Positions 42,300 to 50,790 of a stretch of 64,000 nucleotides of DNA are shown one piece after another (position 1 is the stretch's first letter; each line of letters starts with the position of its first letter). Source of the stretch: Flavobacteriales bacterium. GTDB lineage: Bacteria; Bacteroidota; Bacteroidia; Flavobacteriales_F; PHOS-HE28. Where the stretch lies: assembly GCA_016703105.1 (NCBI GenBank), contig JADJCS010000018.1, positions 39,199 through 103,198 of the forward strand. The letters run 5' to 3'. The translations under genes were made by a program, and so were the position numbers. The notes beneath the pieces were generated by a model, which was not told the origin of the DNA, made no database searches, and saw only the letters and a list, made by a program, of their open reading frames with translations.

Positions 42300-44165
42300 T
42301 CAGTCCAGTACGAACTCCTCCTTCCAGTTGTCCGTGCGCTCCCAAGCGGGTTGTTCGGCCTTCAGGAACAGGTGATCGCCCAGCACGAGGACGTCCATCT
42401 CGGTGCGCATGAAGCAGCGGTAGGCATCCTCCGGCGTACACACGATCGGTTCGCCGCGCACATTGAAACTCGTGTTCACCAGCATGCCTGTCCCGGTCTT
42501 CGCTTTGAAAGCGCTGATGAGCGCATGGAAGCGTGGGTTGGTCTCGCCATGCACGGTTTGAACGCGCGCGCTGAAATCCACATGTGTGATGGCGGGCAGC
42601 GTCGAACGGTCGTGGTAGAGCTTCTCGCGGATGCCCATCTGTGGATATTCCGCAGGCAATGGCTTGCGTAACGATGCATGTACTGGGCGCACAAGCAACA
42701 TGTAGGGCGAGCGGGTGGTGAGCTCGAAATAGTTCGCACGGTCCTCGTGCAACACAGCGGGCGCGAAAGGGCGGAAACTCTCGCGGTATTTGATCTTCAA
42801 GTTGAGCTTCTTCTGCATCTCCGTATCGCGCGGATCGCCCAGGATGCTGCGCGCGCCCAATGCCCGCGGACCGAATTCCATGCGGCCTTGCACCCATCCC
42901 ACCACCTTTCCTTCAGCGAGCAACGCCGAAGTGCGTTCCATCAATGCGGAACTATCGTCGAAGCGGTGGAACGGTGCGCCGTAGCGACGGGCCAGGCGTT
43001 CCACATCCTGCGCCACGACGGCCGGACCGAGGTAGCTGCCCTGCATGGCATCGGGCTGCTGGGCCGTATCCCGCGCACCACCGTGGTGGATGTGGTGTAC
43101 CGCGTAAGCGGCACCGAGGGCACCGCCGGCATCGCCTGCTGCGGGTTGGATGAAGATCTCTTTGAACACCCCGCTTTCCAGCAATTTGCCGTTGGCCACA
43201 CAGTTCAAGGCCACACCGCCCGCCATGCAGAGGTGCTCCGATCCGGTAAGGCGCTTTGCCTCGCGCGCCATGCGCACCACGGCTTCTTCGGTGACCTGTT
43301 GTATGGCGAGGGCCAGATCACAGTGGTGCTGCACCAGCTCGTCCTTCTCGGGTTCGCGGCGCGCGAAGCCGAACAGCTTCGCCCAAGCGGCATCGTTCAC
43401 CATGCGCAAGCCGGTGGCATAATCGAAGTAGCGCTGATCGAGCCACACGGAGCCATCCGCGTTCAGCGTCATCAACTCTTTGGTGATGATCTCCACATAA
43501 CGCGCTACCTCCGCACTGCCTTGCCGACCATAGGGAGCGAGGCCCATCAACTTGTACTCGCCGCTGTTCACGCGGAAACCGCAGAAGTAGGTGAAGGCGG
43601 AATAAAGCAGGCCAAGGCTGTGCGGGAAATGCAGCTCGCGCAGGATGGTGAGGTCCTTGCCCTTGCCGTGGCAGATGCTCGCGGTGGCCCATTCGCCCAC
43701 GCCATCAATGGTGAGCACGGCGCTGTCCGTGAAGGGCGAGGCGTAGTAGGCGCTGGCCGCGTGGCTCAGGTGGTGCTCGGGGAAGTAGAGCTTCTTCATC
43801 ACCGTGCCGGGATCGCCGAAGGCCTTCAACTCATCGCGGATCAGTTTCTTCAGAAAGAGCTTCTCCTTCATCCACACCGGCATGCTCATCAAGAAGCTCT
43901 TGATGCCCTTGGGTGCGAAGCCGTAGTAGGTCTCCAGCAGCCGTTCGAATTTTAGCAATGGCTTATCATAGAACGCCACGGCATCAAGGTCCTCCAGGCG
44001 CAGTCCTGCTTCGTCCAGACAGTAGCGCACGGCGTGGGTGGGAAAGCCGGGGTCGTGTTTCTTTCGGGTGAAACGCTCTTCTTGGGCGGCGGCGATGATG
44101 CGGCCGTCCTGCAGGAGCGCTGCGGCACTGTCGTGATAGAACGCGGAAATACCGAGGACCTTCAT
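42300..44165 (-). CDS. carbamoyltransferase, NodU/CmcH/TobZ type
   Basis: 621 residues with both domains. The N-terminal Kae1-like half begins VLGISAFYHDSAAALLQDG, then EERFTRKKHDPGFP, HHLSHAASAYYASPF (metal-binding HxxxH) and LTIDGVGEWATAS. The YrdC-like C-terminal half has GRMEFGPRALGARSILGDPR, then HVDFSARVQTV and NTSFNVRGEPIVCTPEDAY (in part: NTSFNVRGEPIV). The enzyme makes carbamoyl-AMP from carbamoyl phosphate and ATP and carbamoylates a hydroxyl of a sugar or small molecule. It heads the cassette and has a TACATTCG element 18 bases before its ATG. The acceptor is unknown. Confidence 0.94.
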   Translation of the reverse strand: MKVLGISAFYHDSAAALLQDGRIIAAAQEERFTRKKHDPGFPTHAVRYCLDEAGLRLEDLDAVAFYDKPLLKFERLLETYYGFAPKGIKSFLMSMPVWMKEKLFLKKLIRDELKAFGDPGTVMKKLYFPEHHLSHAASAYYASPFTDSAVLTIDGVGEWATASICHGKGKDLTILRELHFPHSLGLLYSAFTYFCGFRVNSGEYKLMGLAPYGRQGSAEVARYVEIITKELMTLNADGSVWLDQRYFDYATGLRMVNDAAWAKLFGFARREPEKDELVQHHCDLALAIQQVTEEAVVRMAREAKRLTGSEHLCMAGGVALNCVANGKLLESGVFKEIFIQPAAGDAGGALGAAYAVHHIHHGGARDTAQQPDAMQGSYLGPAVVAQDVERLARRYGAPFHRFDDSSALMERTSALLAEGKVVGWVQGRMEFGPRALGARSILGDPRDTEMQKKLNLKIKYRESFRPFAPAVLHEDRANYFELTTRSPYMLLVRPVHASLRKPLPAEYPQMGIREKLYHDRSTLPAITHVDFSARVQTVHGETNPRFHALISAFKAKTGTGMLVNTSFNVRGEPIVCTPEDAYRCFMRTEMDVLVLGDHLFLKAEQPAWERTDNWKEEFVLD

Positions 44166-44183
44166 TGGGTGGTGAACGGACGG

Positions 44184-44191
44184 CGAATGTA
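44184..44191 (-). promoter_or_regulatory. candidate -7 element of the carbamoyltransferase cassette
   Basis: TACATTCG on the minus strand, one base from TAnnTTTG, 18 bases before the ATG at 44165. No -33 box seen. Confidence 0.4.
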
Positions 44192-44231
44192 GCAGCCCGC
44201 CTTCAGGACGTGCGAAGGGGCGTTGCGATGC

Positions 44232-45275
44232 CTACGGAACGATCACACGCTGTGCCGAACGCCGACCATCGTTGCGTACGACCACTAAGGCATAGGTTCC
44301 GGCAGCGTGGCCGCGGAGATCCAGCAGCACTTCGCCCGTCGAGAAGCGTTGTTCTTCCATCTTGCGACCCAAGGCATCGACGACAGCAAGGCTTATCGCC
44401 AAAGTGCTCAGGACGCGGAACACACCTGCCTCGGAACTTGGAAAGACCGTGATCACCTCGAGGTCCCGCTCTTCGGCAACACCGTTCACCCAGAACATCG
44501 GACTGATAACAAGGCTCATATCCCGGGTCACCTCGCCGATCAGCGTGCCGTTGCGCCATTCCCGGGCTCGGATGGCGAAAACGTATTCGCCGGACAGTTT
44601 CGGGAAATACCACGCGAAGGTTCCGTTAACCGGGTCTACGCCGTTCCAAGAGCCGGGCACTGATCCTACTTCGAAGGGCTCCTGGTATCCGGGAATATTG
44701 CCGCAACCCATGCCGCGCGGCTCCACGAGATCGAACGAAAGACTGTCCCCATCCGGTTCATCAGGCACCGGATGATGCAACCATGTGCTCCAGGAGAAAC
44801 CAGCATCATTTTGAGGGGCGGTGAAATGCACGGAGCTGTTCGGCCCGAGGAGAGGGTCGATCACAAGCAACGCCCGCAGGCAGAATTCTTGGTTCACCGA
44901 ATTCGGAATGTTCAGGATGCCTTCATTGCGGTTCTGCGAACTCACCTGGAGCGTGTAGGAACCGGAGCCCAGGTAGCTATGCAAGGTGGGATAGGTTACG
45001 CGCGCCACATCCCACCAGCTCGTATCGTTCGGGAGCAAGTCACTTTCCGCCCATCCAATGGTATCCCACGAGCCATCACCCAGATCCAAGATCAACTGGT
45101 CGGTGGGGTCAACACTGCTGCTCCGAACGAACAGGATCACATCGATCGCGTAGGTGTGGCCACTAAGGTGTTGGTAGCGGATCTCACCACCGTAGATATG
45201 GCTTGCGTGTACTTGAGAACAAACGGTCAACGCCACAAGAAGCAGAAGGCAGCGAATGGCGTGGGTGCTGGTCAT
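44232..45275 (-). CDS. secreted T9SS cargo protein (HIxGGEIRY paralogue 3 of 3)
   Basis: 347 residues from the ATG at 45275 (signal peptide to QVHA; mature start SHIYGGEIRYQHLSG). Shared landmarks of the trio: an N-terminal GGEIRY strand, RNEGILNIPNS, FCLRALLVIDPLLGPNSSVHF (in part), DGDSLSFDLVEP, and AIRAREWRNGTLIGEVTRDMS. The same HIxGGEIxY and REWRxGxxIGxVxRDM motifs occur in long gliding-motility-associated surface proteins of Bacteroidota. The C-terminus resembles a T9SS sorting domain (AGVFRVLST, LAVVDALGRKMEE, AGTYALVVV). It follows paralogue 2 after 16 bases. Confidence 0.8.
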   Translation of the reverse strand: MTSTHAIRCLLLLVALTVCSQVHASHIYGGEIRYQHLSGHTYAIDVILFVRSSSVDPTDQLILDLGDGSWDTIGWAESDLLPNDTSWWDVARVTYPTLHSYLGSGSYTLQVSSQNRNEGILNIPNSVNQEFCLRALLVIDPLLGPNSSVHFTAPQNDAGFSWSTWLHHPVPDEPDGDSLSFDLVEPRGMGCGNIPGYQEPFEVGSVPGSWNGVDPVNGTFAWYFPKLSGEYVFAIRAREWRNGTLIGEVTRDMSLVISPMFWVNGVAEERDLEVITVFPSSEAGVFRVLSTLAISLAVVDALGRKMEEQRFSTGEVLLDLRGHAAGTYALVVVRNDGRRSAQRVIVP

Positions 45276-45291
45276 TGATGCATGAGGCCGC

Positions 45292-46338
45292 TCAGGGCAC
45301 GGTGATGCTTTGGGTGCTGGAACCGCCGGATGCGCTCGCAGCCCGGAGCAAGTAGGCGCCTGGGGTCCTGCTCCGTAGATCAACTACATGTTCGCCCGGA
45401 GCCAGAAGCAGTTCTTCTATGCTGCGGCCCAAGGCATCGACGACGACAAGACTTATCGCAGAAGTGCTCAGAACGCGGAACACGCCTGCTTCGGAACTCT
45501 GGAACACTATGAACGAACCGGGAACTTGCGGTTCCTCCACGCCGGTTACTGAGAACAGCGAACTGATGCAGATGCTCATATCCCGGGTCACTTCGCCGAT
45601 CAGAGTACCATTGCGCCATTCGCGGGCGCGGATGGCGATCACATACTGTCCGGTGAGTTGCGGATGGTACCACTGGTAGCGACCGGTTTGTGGGTCGAGG
45701 TAGTTCCACATGGGATCCGGCGAAGGCACTTCAGCGGGCGTGATGTATCCGGGCAAGGGATCGCAACTCAACCCATCGGGTGTGATCAGTTCCAGGCTCA
45801 GGCTATCTCCATCGCTATCGGCGGGCAGCGGGTTGTGGACCAACGTGCTCCACAGATACCCCACCGCGTTCTGGGGTGCCTGAAAACGTGCTGAGGTGTT
45901 CGGCCCCAACTGAGGATCGATCACCAACCGGGCCTTCAGGCAGATGCTCTGGCCAAGCGAGTTCGGCACATTGAGAATGCCGCCGTTCCGATTGATCACG
46001 TTCGCGGTGATCGTGTAATCGCCGGGGCCGGGGTAGGTATGGTTCGCTGAGTACAGGCTTACCTGCTGGTCCGAGCAGGTGCTGTCGTTCGGAGAAAGCG
46101 AAAGGGTCTCCACGAGCGGCAGGGTGTCCAGGCCTCCGTCGCCCAAGGAAATGGGGATCATCAGTTGTGGCGACACCCCCGTGCTTTTGGTATAGAGCAG
46201 CACCTCGATGCGGTAGCTGTTCCCGCCCAAGTGCGTGTACCGGATATCACCACCGGACAGATGCGAGGCCTTCGCTCCCTGGAACGCGCTCAACAGGGGC
46301 AGCGCCAGAACCAATGCGGTCCAGACCGGGCGGAACAT
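45292..46338 (-). CDS. secreted T9SS cargo protein (HIxGGEIRY paralogue 2 of 3)
   Basis: 348 residues from the ATG at 46338 (MFRPVWTALVLALPLLSA); a TTG nine bases upstream is less likely. The mature protein starts SHLSGGDIRYTHLGG and carries RNGGILNVPNS, CLKARLVIDPQLGPNTSARF (in part), DGDSLSLELITP and AIRAREWRNGTLIGEVTRDMS. The C-terminus (AGVFRVLSTSAISLVVVDALGRSIEE in part) is close to that of paralogue 3, also at the DNA level, which suggests recent duplication. A TATCTTGG sequence in the 49-base gap upstream may be a separate promoter. Confidence 0.8.
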   Translation of the reverse strand: MFRPVWTALVLALPLLSAFQGAKASHLSGGDIRYTHLGGNSYRIEVLLYTKSTGVSPQLMIPISLGDGGLDTLPLVETLSLSPNDSTCSDQQVSLYSANHTYPGPGDYTITANVINRNGGILNVPNSLGQSICLKARLVIDPQLGPNTSARFQAPQNAVGYLWSTLVHNPLPADSDGDSLSLELITPDGLSCDPLPGYITPAEVPSPDPMWNYLDPQTGRYQWYHPQLTGQYVIAIRAREWRNGTLIGEVTRDMSICISSLFSVTGVEEPQVPGSFIVFQSSEAGVFRVLSTSAISLVVVDALGRSIEELLLAPGEHVVDLRSRTPGAYLLRAASASGGSSTQSITVP

Positions 46339-46387
46339 GGACCCCAAGATACGGCGCGGGTTGGAGGAGGGGAACCCCTACCTCACC

Positions 46388-47404
46388 CTACTGGTGTATC
46401 AGCCGCCGGCTCCAACTCACTTGGGTAGGGCTCGTACCGCGCACCATGTAAATGCCCTTCGACTGGTTCCGAAGGTCGATCAAGCCCCTCGGGTTCTCTA
46501 TCACGACATGTCCGGCCATGTCCGTTACGCGTAGTTGGGTACCGGGATCGCCCACGAACTGATAGAGCCCGGGTTGTGCCAGAGGCACGATCGCATCATC
46601 CTGCCCACCTGGCGCGTTCTCTTCCACATTGCTCGGCAGCGTTCCGATGCACAAGGTCATGTCCCGCACCACTTCGCCGACCATGGTTCCGTTGCGCCAT
46701 TCGCGGCATCGGATGGCAATGACGAATTCTCCCATCAACTGCGGATCATGCCAATGGAACGAGCCATCCAGCGGATCCGCCCAGGCGAAGTCAGCGCCCG
46801 GGGTCGCATCGGGAGGAAAGGTGTAACCGGGGATCTCCAGGCAATCGTCGCCGTGCGGGGTTATCAGATCGAAGGAAAGGCTGTCGCCATCAAGATCCGT
46901 GGCATTTGGCTGGTGTACCAGCGTGCTGAACTCATAGTCCACCTCGGTCTGTGGCGCGTTGAAGACCGCCGAACTGTTGCCGCCGGAAAGCGGGTCGATC
47001 ACCAGCACAGCGCGAGCACATATCTCCACTTCATCGGAATTGGGAACGTTCAAGATGCCCGAGTTCCGGTTCGGATCACGCATGGTGATCACACAGGTGC
47101 CGAACCCCGGAAAGCTGTGCTGGCCGACGTATATGTTCAACGAGGTTTCACACGATCCACCAGCAATGGGTATGATATCGGTGCGCGGAAGGGTGTCAAC
47201 AACACCATCGCCCATATCGACCAGCACCTCTTCACGATCCGCTGGGGAACTGGGGTCCAAGTAAAAATGTACGGTGATCAGGTAGGTGGTTAAGGAGCCT
47301 TGGCTGTAACGGATCTCTGCGCCGCGGATATGCGTTGCCCAAGAGAGAGGCGCGGCCAGGAGAGCGATCACGAGAAGAGAAAGGCGGATAAGGATTTGGG
47401 CCAT
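46388..47404 (-). CDS. secreted T9SS cargo protein (HIxGGEIRY paralogue 1 of 3)
   Basis: 338 residues with a signal peptide (MAQILIRLSLLVIALLAAP) and mature start THIRGAEIRYSQGS. It keeps RNSGILNVPNSDEVEICARAVLVIDP (in part: GILNVPNSDEVEICARA), DGDSLSFDLITP and AIRCREWRNGTMVGEVVRDMT, but is more diverged than the other two and has a different C-terminal part (QPGLYQFVGDPGTQLRVTD in part, then SKGIYMVRG) that still looks like a T9SS sorting tail. It starts 11 bases past the waaA stop, so the trio may be transcribed with waaA. Confidence 0.78.
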   Translation of the reverse strand: MAQILIRLSLLVIALLAAPLSWATHIRGAEIRYSQGSLTTYLITVHFYLDPSSPADREEVLVDMGDGVVDTLPRTDIIPIAGGSCETSLNIYVGQHSFPGFGTCVITMRDPNRNSGILNVPNSDEVEICARAVLVIDPLSGGNSSAVFNAPQTEVDYEFSTLVHQPNATDLDGDSLSFDLITPHGDDCLEIPGYTFPPDATPGADFAWADPLDGSFHWHDPQLMGEFVIAIRCREWRNGTMVGEVVRDMTLCIGTLPSNVEENAPGGQDDAIVPLAQPGLYQFVGDPGTQLRVTDMAGHVVIENPRGLIDLRNQSKGIYMVRGTSPTQVSWSRRLIHQ

Positions 47405-47415
47405 GGGTGGTGGTC

Positions 47416-48696
47416 TTAGGGTTCCATGGAACCGAGACAGGTCTTTGCGATGATGTTCGTCGCTCCGGTTCGCTCCTTCACAAAACGCGCGGCCGCTTCC
47501 GATGCCCGCTGCAATTCCTCCCGATCGGCGAACAGCCGGTCGAGCAACGCCACCAGATCCTCCATATTGCGCACTTCGAAACCGGCGCCCGCCTCGATCA
47601 ACCCCTGCGCCTCGGCGAACTTGCGGTGGTTGGGTCCGAAGATCACGGGACGGCCCCAGGCGGCGGCTTCCAACAGGCTGTGGATGCCGTCGCTGAAGCC
47701 ACCGCCTACGTAGGCGACATCGCCGTGCGTATAAAGTCTCGCGAGTAGCCCCATGCGATCCACGAGCAATGTGCCGGTAGCCTCCTTTCCCAATGTCGCA
47801 CGGATGTTGGCCGCCGTCGTGCCTTCCAACTCGCTCCAGCGCACCAAGGGTTTCGGGAAGCGGGCTTCGATGGCGAGCAATTGGTTCTCGCGGAGTTCAT
47901 GGGGGGCGACGATCAGCTTCGGCTTCTTGGCCAGCCTCGCATACGCCGCCAGGATGACTTCTTCATCCTCCGGCCAGGTGCTCCCGAGCACGAATGCGGG
48001 ATGGTCGTTCCGGAACGCATCCGCGATCCCCGTTCCTTGGCCATGCGAGGAGCCGTCTTCGACGATGGCCCTCACACGGTCGAACCGCGTATCGCCGACC
48101 ACGGTGACGTTCGTGGTTCCGATCCCGGTGAGCAGAGCTCGGGACCGTTCGTCTTGAACGAAGAGATGGGTGAAGCACCCGAGCATTCTGCGCCAGGCGC
48201 TCCCGTACCACCGAAAGAAAGGTTGTCCGCGCCGGAAGATGGCGCTGATCAAGAACGTGGGGATCCGTCGCGTCCTCGCCGCTCGCAAGTGGTGGTGCCA
48301 GAACTCGTACTTCACCCAGAGTACGGTGCCAGGCCGCACCAGCTCCATGAAGCGGCACGCGTTTGCGGCGGTATCCACAGGAAGATAGTCCACATGGGTG
48401 GCCAGGGGGAAGTCCTTGCGTGCTTCATAGCCGCTCGGGCTGAAGAACGTGAGGAGCACGGGCAGGCCGGGTCGTTCGCGCTTGATCGCCTCCAGCACGG
48501 GGCGTCCCTGTTCGAACTCGCCCACGCTGGCGCAATGCATCCACAAGCAGCCGCGTAGGTCGTCCCGTCGGGCTTCCAGCCTCGCCCAGAGCCCTTTGCG
48601 GCCATCCACCCAAGCGCGGGCCTTGGGTAGGAAGGGAGCGGCCAGACGGACCCCCAAATGGTAGCCCGCCGCGCCCAGGTCGGTGAGCAATGGCAT
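47416..48696 (-). CDS. waaA: 3-deoxy-D-manno-octulosonic acid (Kdo) transferase
   Basis: 426 residues from the ATG at 48696, overlapping the upstream stop (TGATG). GT30 features: an N-terminal hydrophobic stretch, the acceptor-site motif WMHCASVGEFEQGRPV with the catalytic Glu, LPVDTAANACRFM, VKYEFWHHHL, VVGDTRFDRV, VLGSTWPEDEE, and the CMP-Kdo site YVGGGFSDGIHSLLEAAAWG (in part). It adds Kdo to lipid A in the inner membrane, starting the LPS core. The neighbours are an outer-membrane-like gene upstream and three T9SS genes downstream. Confidence 0.94.
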   Translation of the reverse strand: MPLLTDLGAAGYHLGVRLAAPFLPKARAWVDGRKGLWARLEARRDDLRGCLWMHCASVGEFEQGRPVLEAIKRERPGLPVLLTFFSPSGYEARKDFPLATHVDYLPVDTAANACRFMELVRPGTVLWVKYEFWHHHLRAARTRRIPTFLISAIFRRGQPFFRWYGSAWRRMLGCFTHLFVQDERSRALLTGIGTTNVTVVGDTRFDRVRAIVEDGSSHGQGTGIADAFRNDHPAFVLGSTWPEDEEVILAAYARLAKKPKLIVAPHELRENQLLAIEARFPKPLVRWSELEGTTAANIRATLGKEATGTLLVDRMGLLARLYTHGDVAYVGGGFSDGIHSLLEAAAWGRPVIFGPNHRKFAEAQGLIEAGAGFEVRNMEDLVALLDRLFADREELQRASEAAARFVKERTGATNIIAKTCLGSMEP

Positions 48697-49454
48697 CAGT
48701 ACGAATAGAAACCGGTGGCCTTGCGTCGATAGATGGGTATCGTCCATCCCGCGCGCAGGCCGGTGAGCTGATCCACACGCGTGTCCGCATCGCTTTTCCC
48801 GGTGTCGAAGTTCACTGCGCGTAGCGGCTGGGTGAAGGCGTAGAGCGCCTCGAAGCCGAAGTAGAAGTTCACGAAACGCTTGTTACCGAAATGCTGGTAG
48901 CCCACGGAAAGCCCAAAAGCAGGGCCGCCTGTAAGGCGGTCATAGCCCTGCAGGTAGTCGCCCTCCAGTTGGGGCACTTCGTCCACCTGGGTCTCGATAC
49001 GGATCTTGTGGCGCAGATAGCCCAGGTTCAACTTCAGCATCAATCCGCTGTTGGGGTTGGGACCCACGATCGGGATGATCTTGCCCAGCACGGCCATCAG
49101 GGTATACCCGCGTTCGAAGAGCAGCACTTGGGCAGGCTGGCCGTCCTGGTCGAGGATCTGGCCGTAGCTGTTCGCCAGGCCGCTTAGCAAGCCGGTCTCG
49201 ATCACCTTGCGTCCGAAGAGGAAGCTACCCTCCGCGCCGATCAGGTAGTTGCTGCGCAGCTTCACATAGGCGCACAGTCCCACGTTGCTGTTCTGGCCGA
49301 AGCGTTCCGCCAGATGACCACCCGGCACCTGGTAGGAATAGCTGGCCGTGACCGGCACCATGATGATGGTCGTATCCCGTATGCTCTGCTGTGCGTACGA
49401 AGGGCCCGCGATGACCAGGAGAAAGGCCGCGACGGCCGCGTGGAGAAGTTTCAT
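48696..49454 (-). CDS. secreted outer-membrane-like protein
   Basis: 252 residues from the ATG at 49454, which opens a signal peptide (MKLLHAAVAAFLLVIAGPSYAQ). The mature part is strand-rich with amphipathic aromatic repeats (NVGLCAYVKLRSNYLIGAEG, GLMLKLNLGYLRHKI, FGLSVGYQHFGNKRFVNFYFGFEALYAF in parts), as in outer-membrane beta-barrels, and ends in an aromatic FYSY. Overlap with waaA (TGATG) makes translational coupling likely and hints at a role near LPS assembly. Function unknown. Confidence 0.7.
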   Translation of the reverse strand: MKLLHAAVAAFLLVIAGPSYAQQSIRDTTIIMVPVTASYSYQVPGGHLAERFGQNSNVGLCAYVKLRSNYLIGAEGSFLFGRKVIETGLLSGLANSYGQILDQDGQPAQVLLFERGYTLMAVLGKIIPIVGPNPNSGLMLKLNLGYLRHKIRIETQVDEVPQLEGDYLQGYDRLTGGPAFGLSVGYQHFGNKRFVNFYFGFEALYAFTQPLRAVNFDTGKSDADTRVDQLTGLRAGWTIPIYRRKATGFYSY

Positions 49455-49462
49455 CCGATGTG

Positions 49463-49470
49463 CGAAGGTA
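49463..49470 (-). promoter_or_regulatory. candidate -7 element upstream of the outer-membrane-like gene and waaA
   Basis: TACCTTCG on the minus strand, eight bases before the ATG at 49454, implying a leader of only a few bases. Confidence 0.4.
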
Positions 49471-49541
49471 ATCCTCCGATCAAGCCACCGGCCCACGCTG
49501 CGGGCCTTGCCACGCGCGGGGATCGCGCTTCGGTCGATGGC

Positions 49542-49549
49542 TATCTTCG
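49542..49549 (+). promoter_or_regulatory. candidate -7 element of the nucleotide-sugar locus
   Basis: TATCTTCG, one base from TAnnTTTG, 40 bases before the aminotransferase ATG at 49590. Confidence 0.35.
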
Positions 49550-49589
49550 CCGCGCCCATCACCCGGACGTTCCCGCCCGATCCCTCCCT

Positions 49590-50723
49590 ATGAAGCCAAT
49601 TCAGATGGTCGACCTGCTCGGCCAGTACCAGAAGATCCGACCGGAGGTCGATGCGGCACTGCAACGCGTGATCGAAAGCACGCTCTTCATCGGCGGACCC
49701 GAGGTGAAGGCCCTGGAAGCGGAAATGGCCGCCTACTTGGGGGTGAAGCATGTGATCGGCTGCGCGAACGGCACCGATGCCTTGCAGATCGCCATGATGG
49801 CGCTGGACCTGAAGCCCGGCGACGAGGTGATCACCGCCTCGTTCACTTTCGTGGCCACGGTGGAGGTGGTGGCCTTGCTCGGTATCACCCCGGTGTTCGC
49901 TGATGTGCTGCCCGGCACCTTCAACCTGGACCCGGCCGATATCGAGCGGAAGATCACACCTAGGACAAAAGCGATCGTACCGGTCCACCTCTTCGGCCAA
50001 ACGGCGGATATGGAGGTGATCATGGCGATCGCCGCGAAGCACAAGTTGTACGTGATCGAGGACAACGCCCAAGCGATCGGGGGCGACTACATCTTTTCCG
50101 ACGGAACGAGGAAGAAGTCAGGCACGATCGGCCACATCGCCTCCACCAGCTTCTTCCCCAGCAAGAACCTGGGTTGCTATGGCGATGGCGGAGCCCTGTT
50201 CACCAATGATGATGCCCTGGCCAAACGCCTTCGCCGCGTATGCAACCATGGCAGCGATGTGCGTTACTACCATGAGGTGGTCGGCGTGAACAGCCGTCTG
50301 GACGCGATGCAGGCCGCTATCCTGCGGATCAAGCTCAGGCACCTCGACGAGTACGCCGCCGCGCGCAACACGGCCGCCGCATACTACGACGAGGCTTTCG
50401 CGGGAATGGCACATATCAGCGTGCCTGAACGCAGCCCGAACAGCACGCACGTTTTCCATCAATACACGTTGAAAGTGACCGGAGGCCATCGCGACGCATT
50501 GAAGAAGCACCTCGAAGCGAACGGTGTCCCGGCCATGATCTATTACCCCGTGCCGTGCCATTTGCAGAACGCGTACAAGAGCGACCGATGCCCGGAAGGT
50601 TCCCTGCCTGTCACCGAGCAACTCACGCACGAAGTGCTGAGCCTGCCCATGAGCACGGAGCTAGATGAGGAACAACTCAAGCACATCAGCACTGCGGTGA
50701 AGGGCTATTTCAAGGATCGATAG
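49590..50723 (+). CDS. DegT/DnrJ/EryC1-family sugar aminotransferase, WbpE-like
   Basis: 377 residues from the ATG at 49590 (MKPIQMVDLLGQYQKI). PLP-enzyme features: CANGTDALQIAM, the Asp-containing VIEDNAQAIGG that holds the pyridine nitrogen, and SFFPSKNLGCYGDGGA with the Schiff-base lysine. The MVDLxGQYxxIRPEVDAAL opening and downstream neighbours match WbpE, which transaminates UDP-2-acetamido-2-deoxy-3-oxo-glucuronate to the 3-amino sugar using glutamate. WbpD-, WbpB- and WbpA-like genes lie a few kilobases downstream, making the pathway assignment reasonable. PorR of Porphyromonas belongs to the same family. Confidence 0.9.
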   Translation: MKPIQMVDLLGQYQKIRPEVDAALQRVIESTLFIGGPEVKALEAEMAAYLGVKHVIGCANGTDALQIAMMALDLKPGDEVITASFTFVATVEVVALLGITPVFADVLPGTFNLDPADIERKITPRTKAIVPVHLFGQTADMEVIMAIAAKHKLYVIEDNAQAIGGDYIFSDGTRKKSGTIGHIASTSFFPSKNLGCYGDGGALFTNDDALAKRLRRVCNHGSDVRYYHEVVGVNSRLDAMQAAILRIKLRHLDEYAAARNTAAAYYDEAFAGMAHISVPERSPNSTHVFHQYTLKVTGGHRDALKKHLEANGVPAMIYYPVPCHLQNAYKSDRCPEGSLPVTEQLTHEVLSLPMSTELDEEQLKHISTAVKGYFKDR

Positions 50724-50746
50724 CCCGGGCTCGCAGCAGTGCGCGT

Positions 50747-50782
50747 GGATAACTGACAACCAACAACGGACAACTGACAACG
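50747..50782 (+). repeat. two 15-base direct repeats upstream of ugd
   Basis: GGATAACTGACAACC (50747-50761) and GGACAACTGACAACG (50768-50782): two mismatches, 21-base period (two helical turns), just before the ugd ATG at 50791. Possibly a regulator site or a simple-sequence tract. Confidence 0.5.
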
Positions 50783-50790
50783 GAATTGGA

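Noticed and set aside
44232..47404. three secreted paralogues as a possible contractile or defence system
   Set aside because: They have signal peptides and T9SS-like tails and no nuclease, ATPase or structural phage motif, so surface cargo is the simpler reading.
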